A stretch of DNA of 64,000 nt from Pseudomonas corrugata. Lineage in GTDB: Bacteria; Pseudomonadota; Gammaproteobacteria; Pseudomonadales; Pseudomonadaceae. Positions 25,800-34,682 of this stretch are shown here, in pieces (positions within the stretch are counted from its first letter, which is position 1; each line of letters opens with the position of its first letter). The DNA is taken from assembly GCF_001269905.1 (NCBI RefSeq), contig NZ_LHVK01000014.1, positions 310,397-374,396 of the forward strand, in the 5' to 3' direction. Below the pieces are notes generated by a model, which was not told where the DNA came from, made no database searches, and saw only the letters and a program-made list of their open reading frames with translations. The position numbers and the translations under genes are program-made.

Positions 25800-26897
25800 A
25801 TGAGCATTATTAATGTCATGTGGGCGGGTGGTTCGCCCTTCGCTTCGGTACACAAGGTTCATCACCAGATACTGTCGCGGATGGAACCCTCGATGCCGGT
25901 CAAGACGTGGCTATTACAGGGCTCGGGGGCTAGCTGCCAGGTCAATGTAGGGCAGGCGCAGGAGTGGCGTCTTTCTTCCGCCCGGCTCAAGGGCCGACAC
26001 GTCTGGCGGCTGTTCAAACCCTTGATGCGTAAACGCTTCCGCCAGGCGTTGCTCGACAGCAATGCCCGTGTCGTGCTGCTCGATGGCCTCGGTGTCGCCC
26101 GCACCCTGTTGCCTGTCCTTGAGACCCTGTCGCAGATTCGCGTGGTAGTGATATTCCATGGCTCGACGCGACTCAATGCCGAAAGCTGTGAACTGCTGCG
26201 CAGATTCCCGGCTTCACGGCTGGCGCTGGCGGCGGTTTCCCGGACCCTGGCAGCCTCTCTTCAAGACGATCTGGAACTTCCGGTCACTGCATTGCGCAGT
26301 GCACTCGATCCGGTTGCCTTCCGGTCCGCACTCGTGCCTTGTACGCAAGCCCGCGCCCGGCTGGGCCTGGCAGCCGAGCTGCGGGTGTTTGGTGCCATAG
26401 GGCGATTGGTGGATGACAAGGGGTTCGCCTGCTTGCTGGAGGCATTTGCCCTGGCCGCAAAAAACCAGCCCGACTGGCGGCTGGTCATCGTTGGTGAAGG
26501 GCCGCGGCGAGAGGCGTTGCAGGAACGGATTGCCCAGTCGGACCTGCTGGGCAAGGTATTGTTGACGGGCCATCTCTACGATATAGCGGTGCTTTATAGG
26601 GCCTTCGACTGGGTGCTGATCCCATCCATCAGCGAGGGGCTGGGACTGATTCTGCAAGAGGCAGTCATGGCTGGCGTGCCGGTGTTGGCCAGTGAACTGG
26701 CGGTATTCCGCGAGCAGTTGGGCGACACGGGGTGGTATGCCCAGGTCAATGACGTTCAGGCCTGGAGCGAAGCACTCGTACGGATTTCACGGACGTCGGC
26801 CGAAGAGGTTGCAGCAGCCCAGCATCAGGCTCTGGCGCCCGACGAGGCCTGGCTAAGCTTCAGCCAGACCGCTCGGCAACTGATTTCAGGCGGATAA
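25800..26897 (+). CDS. GT4-family LPS glycosyltransferase
   Basis: A 365-residue GT-B glycosyltransferase. The C-terminal half holds AIGRLVDDKGFACLLEAF near residue 199 and SISEGLGLILQEAVMAGVP near residue 279 with the EX7E-type glutamates. It lies 48 bases after the GT2 gene and 12 bases of its 3' end overlap the 3' end of the minus-strand kinase gene. By place it belongs to outer-core or O-antigen attachment-site synthesis. The exact linkage cannot be read. The upstream ATG at 25800 is the first of the frame. Confidence 0.85.
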   Translation: MSIINVMWAGGSPFASVHKVHHQILSRMEPSMPVKTWLLQGSGASCQVNVGQAQEWRLSSARLKGRHVWRLFKPLMRKRFRQALLDSNARVVLLDGLGVARTLLPVLETLSQIRVVVIFHGSTRLNAESCELLRRFPASRLALAAVSRTLAASLQDDLELPVTALRSALDPVAFRSALVPCTQARARLGLAAELRVFGAIGRLVDDKGFACLLEAFALAAKNQPDWRLVIVGEGPRREALQERIAQSDLLGKVLLTGHLYDIAVLYRAFDWVLIPSISEGLGLILQEAVMAGVPVLASELAVFREQLGDTGWYAQVNDVQAWSEALVRISRTSAEEVAAAQHQALAPDEAWLSFSQTARQLISGG

Positions 26898-27491
26898 TAG
26901 GGCATTTTCCAATGCCTGCATTGGAAAGCTCCCGTTCAGGTTTTCCCGGGCAATATAACGAGCAAAATGCTGCAGATTGCGGCGCGCCAGGTGGCGCGGG
27001 AGTGGAGAGCGCAGGAAGCGCATGTCGGCCACATCGATCAGCCCGAGTCTGTTTTCGGGGGTGATGACGATGTTGCCCAGGTGCAACGAGCGGAAGTAGA
27101 TGCCACTGGCATGCAGGCTGCGGATCAACTCGACCAGCGCTGGAAGCATCTGCGACCAGCTGAAGTTCTCTTGATTCGATATTTGACGCAGGGTTTTTCC
27201 AGGAAGCGGCCGATACAGTACGGCGGTCATGCCGGGCGTCTGCAATTTATAGAACGCCAGTACCTCGAGGGTCGGTACACCCAGTTCGTGCAAGCGGGCT
27301 GCATTATGGATAAATCGCGCCGAATAAGGCCTTAGAAGAGCCGAAGAAATAAGCCGCTTGCGGCGAAACAGTTTGAGGATATTGCCATCCTGCAACAGAT
27401 ACACTTTTGGGCCGTAGCTGTCGGCCTCCAGAATACTGGCGCCTTCAATCAATTGATTCAAAGCGGCTTGGGGAAGCCGTGAGGATTGCAT
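26886..27491 (-). CDS. WaaP/InaA-type kinase (PA4998-like, toluene-tolerance family)
   Basis: A 201-residue small kinase-fold protein on the minus strand within the otherwise plus-strand LPS cluster. It has the ATP-type lysine in NILKLFRRKRL near residue 37, the loop SGIYFRSLHLGNIVI near residue 132 (LHLGN in place of HGDLKxxN) and LGLIDVADMRF near residue 153. The ATG at 27491 is chosen over a longer frame because it fits the family length; the longer version would run into the waaL leader. It overlaps the upstream GT4 gene end to end and is divergent from waaL. The HxD Asp is not obvious, so activity is uncertain. Confidence 0.78.
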   Translation of the reverse strand: MQSSRLPQAALNQLIEGASILEADSYGPKVYLLQDGNILKLFRRKRLISSALLRPYSARFIHNAARLHELGVPTLEVLAFYKLQTPGMTAVLYRPLPGKTLRQISNQENFSWSQMLPALVELIRSLHASGIYFRSLHLGNIVITPENRLGLIDVADMRFLRSPLPRHLARRNLQHFARYIARENLNGSFPMQALENALLSA

Positions 27492-27597
27492 CGTAGAGAA
27501 ACCTTGTTGAAAGAACCGGTGCCGAGGCGGGCCATGATGCCCAAAAGTTTTTGTTTTAACCATGCCGGTTTGGCAGGTGAATCGTTTAGGAGCAAAG

Positions 27598-28770
27598 ATG
27601 CACGCAGCACGATGGGCGAAGGGATGGATGGTTTTTGGCTTGTTATGGTTTCTGCTGGCGATAGCCCTGGCACCGAGCAACAAGATTTATCAGCAGGGGC
27701 TGGTTCTGTTCGTCTGGCTGCCGGCGCTCGTATTCGCCTGGTCGTCGCGTCCTCGGCTAGTAGAGCTGTGGCGTGCCCAACGCCTGATATGTACGGCATT
27801 GCTGGCGCTGGCGGTCTGGGCGCTGATCACTCTGGTCTGGGCCGAGGCACCAAAGCCCGCACATGAAGCCAAGCGACTGCTCTACATCCTGGTGTTTCTG
27901 TTGTTTTTTCCGATCCTTGCCGACGGCCAGCCTGAGCGAGTGATTCGGATCATGCAATGGGGCGGCGTGGGGCTTTCCCTGACGGCCCTGATGGCGATCA
28001 TTCATTTCTATGGCATTGAGCACAAACCCCTGGTTGCGCGCCTGGAAGGCCTGGGTGAGTTATCCCACCCGATTCTTGGTGGTTATGTGATCGGGTTGGC
28101 GGCGGTCTGGATGCTGCATTGGATGCCGCGTTCCATTGGGCTGCAAGTCCTTTGGGCGGTGGCCCTGGCACTGTTGGGAATATTTGTCGTGATGAGCCAG
28201 AGTCGTGGCGCAGCACTGGCTTTGTTGCTCAGCGTCCTGGCCATGCCGATCTACTGTCGGGACCCGCGTTCCCGCGTCATTGCCGCCACGGCGCTGGTGT
28301 TGGCGATGTTGACTTTCTGGCTGCTCGAGCCGCTGGTAATGGCGCGTGGATCCTCTTACCGACCCGAGATCTTCATGTCGAGCCTGCACATGATCGCCGA
28401 ACGTCCGTGGGGTGGTCTCGGATTGGCGAGTGACTACAAGGTAATGGCTCTCGGCCGCCCTTTCGACCACGCGCACAATCTGTTCAGCCATGTCGCCATT
28501 CTGCTCGGGTTGCCGGGACTGGCGTTGTGGTGCATTGTCTGGTTCGCTGTGCTGCGTGAAGCCTGGCGAGCCCGTGACAGCCTGCTGGGGCGGGGCGTAC
28601 TCGGCATGTGGATATTTTCGTTCCTGGCGATGCAGTTCGACGCTGCGAGCCTGACCGGCACCCCGCGCGCCGAATGGTTCATCAGTTGGTTGCCGATTGG
28701 CCTGGCCAGCGTTTTGACCTGGGCGCAGGTCAAGTCTGAAGGCTGTGATAAAATTCCGCGTTCTTCCTAA
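27598..28770 (+). CDS. waaL: O-antigen ligase
   Basis: A 390-residue polytopic membrane protein with about ten to twelve hydrophobic segments. It belongs to the Wzy_C/O-antigen ligase family, which joins undecaprenyl-linked O-antigen to the lipid A-core on the periplasmic face. The SRGAALALLLSVLAMP segment near residue 201 and the late-loop signature FDHAHNLFSHVAILLGLPGL near residue 288, with the conserved His, fit the family. The ATG at 27598 has AGGAG six bases upstream, so it is preferred over an in-frame ATG 36 bases earlier. It is followed 15 bases later by msbA. Confidence 0.88.
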   Translation: MHAARWAKGWMVFGLLWFLLAIALAPSNKIYQQGLVLFVWLPALVFAWSSRPRLVELWRAQRLICTALLALAVWALITLVWAEAPKPAHEAKRLLYILVFLLFFPILADGQPERVIRIMQWGGVGLSLTALMAIIHFYGIEHKPLVARLEGLGELSHPILGGYVIGLAAVWMLHWMPRSIGLQVLWAVALALLGIFVVMSQSRGAALALLLSVLAMPIYCRDPRSRVIAATALVLAMLTFWLLEPLVMARGSSYRPEIFMSSLHMIAERPWGGLGLASDYKVMALGRPFDHAHNLFSHVAILLGLPGLALWCIVWFAVLREAWRARDSLLGRGVLGMWIFSFLAMQFDAASLTGTPRAEWFISWLPIGLASVLTWAQVKSEGCDKIPRSS

Positions 28771-28785
28771 CCAGTGAGCCCTACG

Positions 28786-30591
28786 ATGAGTGACGCACCG
28801 CCTAACGCGGAACAGGATTCCAGCCTGAAGATCTATTTTCGGCTGCTGGGATACGTCAAACCCTACGTGGGCATCTTCCTGCTGAGTATCGTGGGCTTCG
28901 TGATATTTGCTTCCACCCAGCCCATGCTGGCCGGGATCCTCAAATATTTCGTCGATGGCTTGAGCAATCCCGACGCGGTGCTCTTTCCCAACGTGCCATA
29001 CCTCAAGGACCTGAAGCTGCTGATGGCGGTCCCGCTGCTGATCATCCTGATCGCCGCCTGGCAGGGTCTGGGTTCGTTCCTGGGTAACTACTACCTGGCC
29101 AAGGTCTCATTGGGGCTGGTACACGACCTGCGGATTGAGCTGTTCAACAAGTTGCTGGTGCTGCCCAACCGCTACTTCGATACGCACAATTCCGGGCATC
29201 TGATTTCCCGCATCACGTTTAACGTGACCATGGTCACCGGGGCGGCCACCGATGCTATCAAGGTGGTCATCCGTGAAGGGCTCACCGTGGTGTTCCTCTT
29301 CGCTTACCTGATATGGATGAACTGGCAGTTGACTCTGGTAATGCTGGCGATCCTGCCGTTGATCGCAATGATGGTCAGCAATACCAGCAAGAAATTCCGC
29401 AAGCAGAGCAAGAAGATCCAGGTCGCCATGGGCGACGTGACCCACGTAGCGTCCGAGACCATCCAGGGCTACCGGGTAGTGCGAAGCTTTGGCGGCGAGT
29501 CCTACGAAGAGGAGCGCTTTGCCCGCGCCAGCCAGGGTAATACCGATAAACAGTTGCGCATGACCCGCACAGGCGCTGTCTATACGCCGATGTTACAACT
29601 AGTGATCTACACCGCCATGGCTGCCCTTATGTTCCTGGTGCTGTTCCTGCGCGGTGACGCGACGGCCGGTGACCTGGTGGCCTACATCACGGCCGCCGGC
29701 CTGTTGCCCAAGCCGATTCGCCAGCTCTCGGAAGTCAGCTCGACCATCCAGAAAGGCGTGGCCGGTGCCGAAAGTATTTTTGAGCAATTGGACGTCGAGC
29801 CGGAGGTCGACAACGGCACGGTCGAGCAGGAGCGCATCAGCGGTCGTCTCGACGTGCGAAACCTTAGTTTCACCTACCCCGGCGCCGGTCGGGAGGTGCT
29901 CAAGGACATCAGTTTCACGGCCACACCCGGGCAGATGGTTGCACTGGTAGGACGTTCAGGCAGCGGAAAATCGACCCTGGCGAGCCTCATTCCACGTTTC
30001 TACCACCATGATATTGGCGAGATCCTGCTCGATGACGTTGAAATCGAGGACTATCGACTGCGTAACCTGCGCCGTCATGTCGCCCAAGTGACCCAGCACG
30101 TCACGCTGTTCAACGATACGGTGGCCAACAACATCGCCTACGGCGACCTGGCCGGTGCGCCACGGGCAGACATTGAAAAGGCCGCCCGGGACGCCTACGC
30201 CATGGACTTCATCGAACAACTGCCCCAGGGCCTGGACACCGAGGTTGGAGAGAACGGGGTGTTGTTGTCCGGCGGCCAGCGCCAGCGCCTGGCCATTGCC
30301 AGGGCATTGTTGAAGAACGCTCCGCTATTGATTCTTGACGAAGCCACTTCGGCGCTGGACACCGAGTCCGAGCGGCATATCCAGGCAGCGCTGGATCAAG
30401 TGATGAAAGGTCGCACGACCCTGGTCATTGCCCACCGGCTGTCGACTATCGAGAAGGCTGATCTGATTCTGGTGATGGATCAAGGCCGTATCGTCGAGCG
30501 CGGCACTCATGGCGAACTGCTGGCGCAGAACGGTTACTACGCACGTCTCCACGCCATGGGGCTGGATGCTCCCGCCGAGAATATTGCCTGA
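28786..30591 (+). CDS. msbA: Lipid A export ATP-binding/permease protein
   Basis: A 601-residue half-transporter of the ABC exporter family. It flips lipid A-core from the inner to the outer leaflet of the cytoplasmic membrane. The membrane domain fills about residues 20-320. The ATPase domain has Walker A GRSGSGKST near residue 388, the signature LSGGQRQRLAIARALL near residue 494 and Walker B LLILDEATSALD near residue 514. The ATG at 28786 gives the usual MSDAP start; a GTG twelve bases upstream is in frame but less likely. A strong hairpin follows the stop codon. The waaL-msbA order is as in P. aeruginosa. Confidence 0.95.
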   Translation: MSDAPPNAEQDSSLKIYFRLLGYVKPYVGIFLLSIVGFVIFASTQPMLAGILKYFVDGLSNPDAVLFPNVPYLKDLKLLMAVPLLIILIAAWQGLGSFLGNYYLAKVSLGLVHDLRIELFNKLLVLPNRYFDTHNSGHLISRITFNVTMVTGAATDAIKVVIREGLTVVFLFAYLIWMNWQLTLVMLAILPLIAMMVSNTSKKFRKQSKKIQVAMGDVTHVASETIQGYRVVRSFGGESYEEERFARASQGNTDKQLRMTRTGAVYTPMLQLVIYTAMAALMFLVLFLRGDATAGDLVAYITAAGLLPKPIRQLSEVSSTIQKGVAGAESIFEQLDVEPEVDNGTVEQERISGRLDVRNLSFTYPGAGREVLKDISFTATPGQMVALVGRSGSGKSTLASLIPRFYHHDIGEILLDDVEIEDYRLRNLRRHVAQVTQHVTLFNDTVANNIAYGDLAGAPRADIEKAARDAYAMDFIEQLPQGLDTEVGENGVLLSGGQRQRLAIARALLKNAPLLILDEATSALDTESERHIQAALDQVMKGRTTLVIAHRLSTIEKADLILVMDQGRIVERGTHGELLAQNGYYARLHAMGLDAPAENIA

Positions 30592-30604
30592 GTTCTGTAT
30601 AGAT

Positions 30605-30641
30605 CCCCTGTGAGGGCAAGTCGACGCTCACAGGGGTTTGT
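30605..30641 (+). terminator. Terminator-like hairpin after msbA
   Basis: CCCCTGTGAG (30605-30614) pairs perfectly with CTCACAGGGG (30627-30636), and a short T-rich stretch follows. It stands 14 bases after the msbA stop and separates msbA from the sulfotransferase gene. Confidence 0.7.
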
Positions 30642-30774
30642 ATGGAAGTTGTTACCAGTAACAACCAATTCGAAATAAACCCGCGTGCCGTGCTTGGTAA
30701 GGTTCTGGCTACAGGACTTTCCCTGAACGAGCTTCATTGATCGTAAGGGCCATCCATTTCGCGCGGGTACTCGA

Positions 30775-31479
30775 ATGCTGCAACGTTATCTATGGAAGCT
30801 GCTGCCCAAGTCGCAGCGCTCATTCCTGTTGAGTCGCTTGTCGATTGTCGATAGACAGGTGGTCAACAAGTCGATGTCGGCCAATTGCCGTTTCCCCGAA
30901 GCCTTCACCCAACGTGGCTGTCTGTTTGTCCATGTGCCCAAGTGTGCCGGTAGTAGTGTCTGCATCGGCATGTTCAATGGCTACAGCCCCGGACATCTGC
31001 CGCTGTATTGGTACGAAGAGCAATTTCCTGCGCAGTATGCCGCCAGCTTCAAGTTCGCTTTTGTTCGTGATCCGCTGGAGCGTACGTATTCGGCCTATGC
31101 TTTCCTGCGAGGTAATAAATTGGGGCAACGTGATCATGCCGCGCAGAGGCTGGTCAGCCAGTATCGTGACTTCGATGATTTCGTTGCCCGTTGGCTGCAT
31201 CCGGAGAACATCACGCGGCAGTTGCATTTCGCCGCCCAGACGGATTTTCTCACCGATTCCCTCGGCCACCTGGCGATGGATTTCATCGGTTATCAGGAGT
31301 ATCTGGATCGTGATTATCGGTGGGTGTGCGAGCATCTGGGACTGCCCATGACGTTGCCCCATGTGAACCGCACCCAGCAACGTGCATCGCTGCCGGTCCG
31401 GGAAATATGTTCGGTACGTACCCGACGGCTGGTACGACGGGTGTACCAGCGTGATTACGAGATGCTCGGTTATGAATGA
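30775..31479 (+). CDS. Sulfotransferase (sulfotransferase family 2-like)
   Basis: A 234-residue protein with both PAPS-binding signatures of the carbohydrate sulfotransferase family: FVHVPKCAGSSVC near residue 51 (5'-phosphosulfate loop, Lys56) and FVRDPLERTYSAY near residue 98 (3'-phosphate loop, Arg and Ser). It should move sulfate from PAPS to a sugar hydroxyl, or less likely another surface molecule. No signal peptide is visible, so it would act in the cytoplasm. It overlaps the APS-kinase gene by a few bases at most, which ties it to PAPS supply. PAO1 has no gene between msbA and hldE, so this pair is an insertion in the LPS cluster. The acceptor is unknown; the context suggests core or O-antigen. 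Confidence 0.82.
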   Translation: MLQRYLWKLLPKSQRSFLLSRLSIVDRQVVNKSMSANCRFPEAFTQRGCLFVHVPKCAGSSVCIGMFNGYSPGHLPLYWYEEQFPAQYAASFKFAFVRDPLERTYSAYAFLRGNKLGQRDHAAQRLVSQYRDFDDFVARWLHPENITRQLHFAAQTDFLTDSLGHLAMDFIGYQEYLDRDYRWVCEHLGLPMTLPHVNRTQQRASLPVREICSVRTRRLVRRVYQRDYEMLGYE

Positions 31480-31492
31480 GAGGTCAAAGCTT

Positions 31493-32083
31493 GTGACGCA
31501 ACAGACGCAGATCCGTCCCTACACGCTGGCCGTTACGCCTGCTGAGCGGGCTGCGCTGAAATCCCAGCGGCCGCGTTGTATCTGGCTGACCGGACTGTCG
31601 GGAGCCGGCAAATCGACGCTGGCCAATGCTCTCGAGACGCAGCTTCATGAGCAGGGTTTCCACACCTGCCTGCTTGACGGCGACAATCTGCGCCAGGGGC
31701 TGTGCCGTGGCCTGGGGATGGATGACGAGGCTCGCAAGGAAAATGTCCGACGGATTGCCGAGGTGGCGCGCTTGATGGTCGAGGCCGGCCTGATTGTCAT
31801 CGTCGCGGCGATTTCTCCGTTTCGCGCTGATCGTGATGCGGCCCGCCGGCTGTTCTGCGAAGGCACCTTCGTGGAGGTGTATGTGAGCACGCCTTTCGAG
31901 ATTTGTGCCGAGCGCGATCCAAAGGGGCTGTACCGTGAAGCATGCGCCGGGCGGATCAGGAATTTCACCGGGCTCGACAGCCCCTACGAAGCGCCCCTGG
32001 CGGCCGAATGCGAAATCAATACCAGCGAGGTTGAGCTGTCCCAGGCTTGTGACCGGCTTCTGGCATTGCTGCAAAAGGAATAA
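31493..32083 (+). CDS. cysC: Adenylylsulfate kinase (APS kinase)
   Basis: A protein of 196 residues that phosphorylates APS to PAPS. It has the P-loop GLSGAGKSTLA near residue 37, LLDGDNLRQGLCRGLG near residue 62 and ISPFRADRDAAR near residue 106, all standard for CysC. Two starts are possible: ATG at 31472, overlapping the sulfotransferase stop by eight bases, or GTG at 31493, which has AGAGG eight bases upstream. I chose the GTG on that basis. A stand-alone CysC next to a sulfotransferase, rather than in the assimilatory cys genes, points to local PAPS supply for sulfation. ATP sulfurylase is not in the window and would come from elsewhere. Confidence 0.9.
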   Translation: MTQQTQIRPYTLAVTPAERAALKSQRPRCIWLTGLSGAGKSTLANALETQLHEQGFHTCLLDGDNLRQGLCRGLGMDDEARKENVRRIAEVARLMVEAGLIVIVAAISPFRADRDAARRLFCEGTFVEVYVSTPFEICAERDPKGLYREACAGRIRNFTGLDSPYEAPLAAECEINTSEVELSQACDRLLALLQKE

Positions 32084-32170
32084 AGGCGCAGCACCTGGTT
32101 GCCATGGACGAGCCTTGGCCCACCCTGTGCTAATATCGCGCCCCTGTTCATTTTGTATGTGGGATGCTCC

Positions 32171-33592
32171 ATGAAGTTGTCCATGCCGCGATTCGATCAA
32201 GCCCCTGTTCTGGTGGTCGGCGATGTCATGCTCGACCGCTATTGGCATGGCGGTACCTCACGGATTTCCCCTGAGGCGCCGGTTCCGGTGGTCAAGGTCG
32301 AGCACATCGAGGATCGCCCTGGCGGCGCCGCCAACGTCGCCCTGAACATTGCTGCCCTCGGTGCACCGGCCTCCCTGGTGGGCGTGACCGGCGACGATGA
32401 GGCCGCAGAAACCCTGAGCAACAGCCTCAAGGGTGCTGGGGTGCGGGCGATTTTTCAGCGTATTGCGCATCAGCCGACTATCGTCAAGCTGCGTGTCATG
32501 AGTCGTCACCAGCAACTGCTGCGGATCGACTTCGAAGAGCCTTTTGCCACTGATCCTCTGGCCCTCGGTGCCGAGGTCGATCAATTGCTTGAGGGCGTCA
32601 AGGTGCTGGTGCTGTCGGACTACGGCAAAGGCGCGTTGAAAAACAACCAGTCGCTGATCCAGGCCGCCCGTGCCCGTGGCATTCCGGTGGTGGCCGACCC
32701 CAAGGGCAAGGATTTTTCCATTTACCGGGGCGCGAGCCTGATCACGCCGAACCTCAGCGAGTTCGAAACCATCGTCGGCGGTTGCGCCGACGAGCATGAG
32801 CTGGTGAGCAAAGGCGCACAGTTGATGCGCGACCTCGACCTCGGTGCCTTGCTGGTGACCCGTGGCGAACATGGCATGACTCTGCTGCGTCCCGATCACC
32901 CGGCGTTGCACTTGCCTGCGCGTGCCCGTGAAGTGTTCGATGTGACGGGTGCCGGCGATACCGTGATTTCCACACTGGCCGCGGCGATTGCGGCTGGCGA
33001 GGACTTGCCCCATGCCGTGGCCCTGGCGAACCTGGCGGCGGGTATTGTCGTCGGCAAGCTCGGTACGGCGGCCATCAGTGCGCCGGAACTGCGTCGCGCC
33101 ATCCAGCGCGAAGAAGGCTCCGAGCGCGGCGTGCTGGGTCTGGAACAACTGCTGCTTGCCGTCGACGATGCCCGTGCCCACAACGAAAGAATCGTCTTCA
33201 CCAATGGCTGTTTCGACATTCTGCACGCGGGTCATGTGACGTACCTGGAACAGGCTCGTGCCCAGGGCGATCGGCTGATCGTCGCGGTCAATGACGATGC
33301 GTCGGTAAGTCGTCTCAAAGGCCCAGGCCGCCCGATCAACAGCGTTGATCGGCGCATGGCGGTCCTGGCCGGTCTGGGCGCGGTGGATTGGGTGATCAGC
33401 TTCAGCGAAGGCACGCCGGAGAACCTGTTGCGTCAGGTCAGGCCGGATGTGCTGGTCAAGGGCGGCGACTACGGGATCGACCAGGTTGTAGGCGCGGACA
33501 TCGTCACTGCATACGGCGGTACCGTGAAGGTCTTGGGCCTGGTGGAAAACAGCTCGACGACTGCGATTGTGGAAAAGATCCGCAGTAACTGA
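32171..33592 (+). CDS. hldE: Bifunctional heptose-7-phosphate kinase / heptose-1-phosphate adenylyltransferase
   Basis: A 473-residue fusion that makes ADP-D-glycero-D-manno-heptose, the precursor used by WaaC and WaaF after epimerisation. The N-terminal ribokinase-like domain has RPGGAANVALNIAALG near residue 49 and DVTGAGDTVISTLAAA near residue 257. The C-terminal nucleotidyltransferase has FTNGCFDILHAGHVTYL near residue 344 with the HxGH motif. The ATG at 32171 gives the family start MKLSMPRFDQAPVLVVGDVM; an in-frame start 72 bases earlier would add an unlikely extension. A TAATAT sequence at 32131-32136 may be its -10 box. It ends the LPS cluster. Confidence 0.96.
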   Translation: MKLSMPRFDQAPVLVVGDVMLDRYWHGGTSRISPEAPVPVVKVEHIEDRPGGAANVALNIAALGAPASLVGVTGDDEAAETLSNSLKGAGVRAIFQRIAHQPTIVKLRVMSRHQQLLRIDFEEPFATDPLALGAEVDQLLEGVKVLVLSDYGKGALKNNQSLIQAARARGIPVVADPKGKDFSIYRGASLITPNLSEFETIVGGCADEHELVSKGAQLMRDLDLGALLVTRGEHGMTLLRPDHPALHLPARAREVFDVTGAGDTVISTLAAAIAAGEDLPHAVALANLAAGIVVGKLGTAAISAPELRRAIQREEGSERGVLGLEQLLLAVDDARAHNERIVFTNGCFDILHAGHVTYLEQARAQGDRLIVAVNDDASVSRLKGPGRPINSVDRRMAVLAGLGAVDWVISFSEGTPENLLRQVRPDVLVKGGDYGIDQVVGADIVTAYGGTVKVLGLVENSSTTAIVEKIRSN

Positions 33593-33683
33593 AGTACTCC
33601 GCAGCTAGCTTTGTGGCGAGAGGACTATCCTTGTTGGGGGGGCGAAGTACCCCCTCATTCACCGGTACATCGCTATGCCTGTT

Positions 33684-34649
33684 CTAGCGAGCCACCTTGC
33701 GGGGTACGATTTTCTTCAGCAATTGCCTGGCCTTGCCCCTCAAGCGGGTGAGGCCTGACTCCTTGCCCGGTGGTGTCATCCCTTGCTGGCGCAGCCAGTC
33801 TTTCCAGCGAATCCGTTCGTCTCGCACCAGCCAGCCATCCTGCCTGGCGAAACTCTCGGCCAGATACAGCCCGCGGGTGCTGGCGGGGTACAGCTGATCC
33901 TTTTTCAGGGTATACAGCTCTGGCAAGGGTTGGCCGTCGTGCAGCGGCATCAGGTAGAGATCGGGACGCTTGCGGTCCAGGCGTGCCACTAGCTGGTCGC
34001 CCTCCAGGCGTTCATCGACGTGAAACAGGCTCAGGGACTTGGCTTCCTTGGGCACTTCCAGGCGCAAATCGTAGATCAGCTGCAGCGACGCTGTCGGCAG
34101 GTGCACATAAGCCCGTGGCCGCTCGATCAATTGCAGGTTGGCGCTACGCACCGGACGGGCCGAGCCCGACAGCGGCGTCAGGCGAAACGGCAAGGCTTCG
34201 CGATAATGCAGCGCTGCAGCGTAGGGGGCCGGCAGCCAGGTTTCGTTGAAACGCCCACCCAGCCAGCCTTCGGGAGTTTCCAGCAGGCATTCTTCGGCAA
34301 TTTCCTGGGTGGCGGTGTGCAGAGGCAGGTTCAGTTCGTGGGCGGGGACATAGCCGGAAATCAGCTTGAGTACCACATCTCCGCGATCCTGCCGACGCTG
34401 GCGCACCAACACCCAATAGTCGCGGTTCTGCCACTGCAGGGTCAGGCGCACCGAGACCCCCAGGTTTGCCAGCTCCAGGGAAAAACGTTCTGCATCGGCC
34501 ACCGTCACGGGGCGACGGCGTTGCAAGGTCTGGGCGAAGTTCAGCGGCATCCCGACGCTTTGGTAGGTCAGGCCTTCCGGCGTCGCTTCGACGAACAGCG
34601 GCAGTGTCTTGAAGTTGCTCGGGTTCTTCCTGATGAGCGTGCGCGGCAT
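33684..34649 (-). CDS. Conserved Pseudomonas protein with a degenerate Nudix-like motif
   Basis: A 321-residue protein that I do not recognise as a characterised family. Relatives in Pseudomonas are often labelled metal ABC transporter ATPase, but I see no Walker A or ABC signature. Around residues 98-124 it has G-x5-E (GYVPAHE) followed by QEIAEECLL, which resembles the Nudix box with a spacer of nine instead of seven residues and with the catalytic Arg and Gly replaced. The start at 34649 has AGGAG six bases upstream. The C-terminus is basic (RLRGKARQLLKKIVPRKVAR). It is convergent with hldE and upstream of the aldo/keto reductase gene on the same strand. Confidence 0.75.
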   Translation of the reverse strand: MPRTLIRKNPSNFKTLPLFVEATPEGLTYQSVGMPLNFAQTLQRRRPVTVADAERFSLELANLGVSVRLTLQWQNRDYWVLVRQRRQDRGDVVLKLISGYVPAHELNLPLHTATQEIAEECLLETPEGWLGGRFNETWLPAPYAAALHYREALPFRLTPLSGSARPVRSANLQLIERPRAYVHLPTASLQLIYDLRLEVPKEAKSLSLFHVDERLEGDQLVARLDRKRPDLYLMPLHDGQPLPELYTLKKDQLYPASTRGLYLAESFARQDGWLVRDERIRWKDWLRQQGMTPPGKESGLTRLRGKARQLLKKIVPRKVAR

Positions 34650-34682
34650 ATCGGCTCCTGCTAAAAACCGCGTGAAGCGGCG

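Noticed and set aside
33631-33660. GGGGGG...CCCCCT stem after hldE as terminator
   Set aside because: The stem is short and no T-run follows on either strand, so I do not call it.
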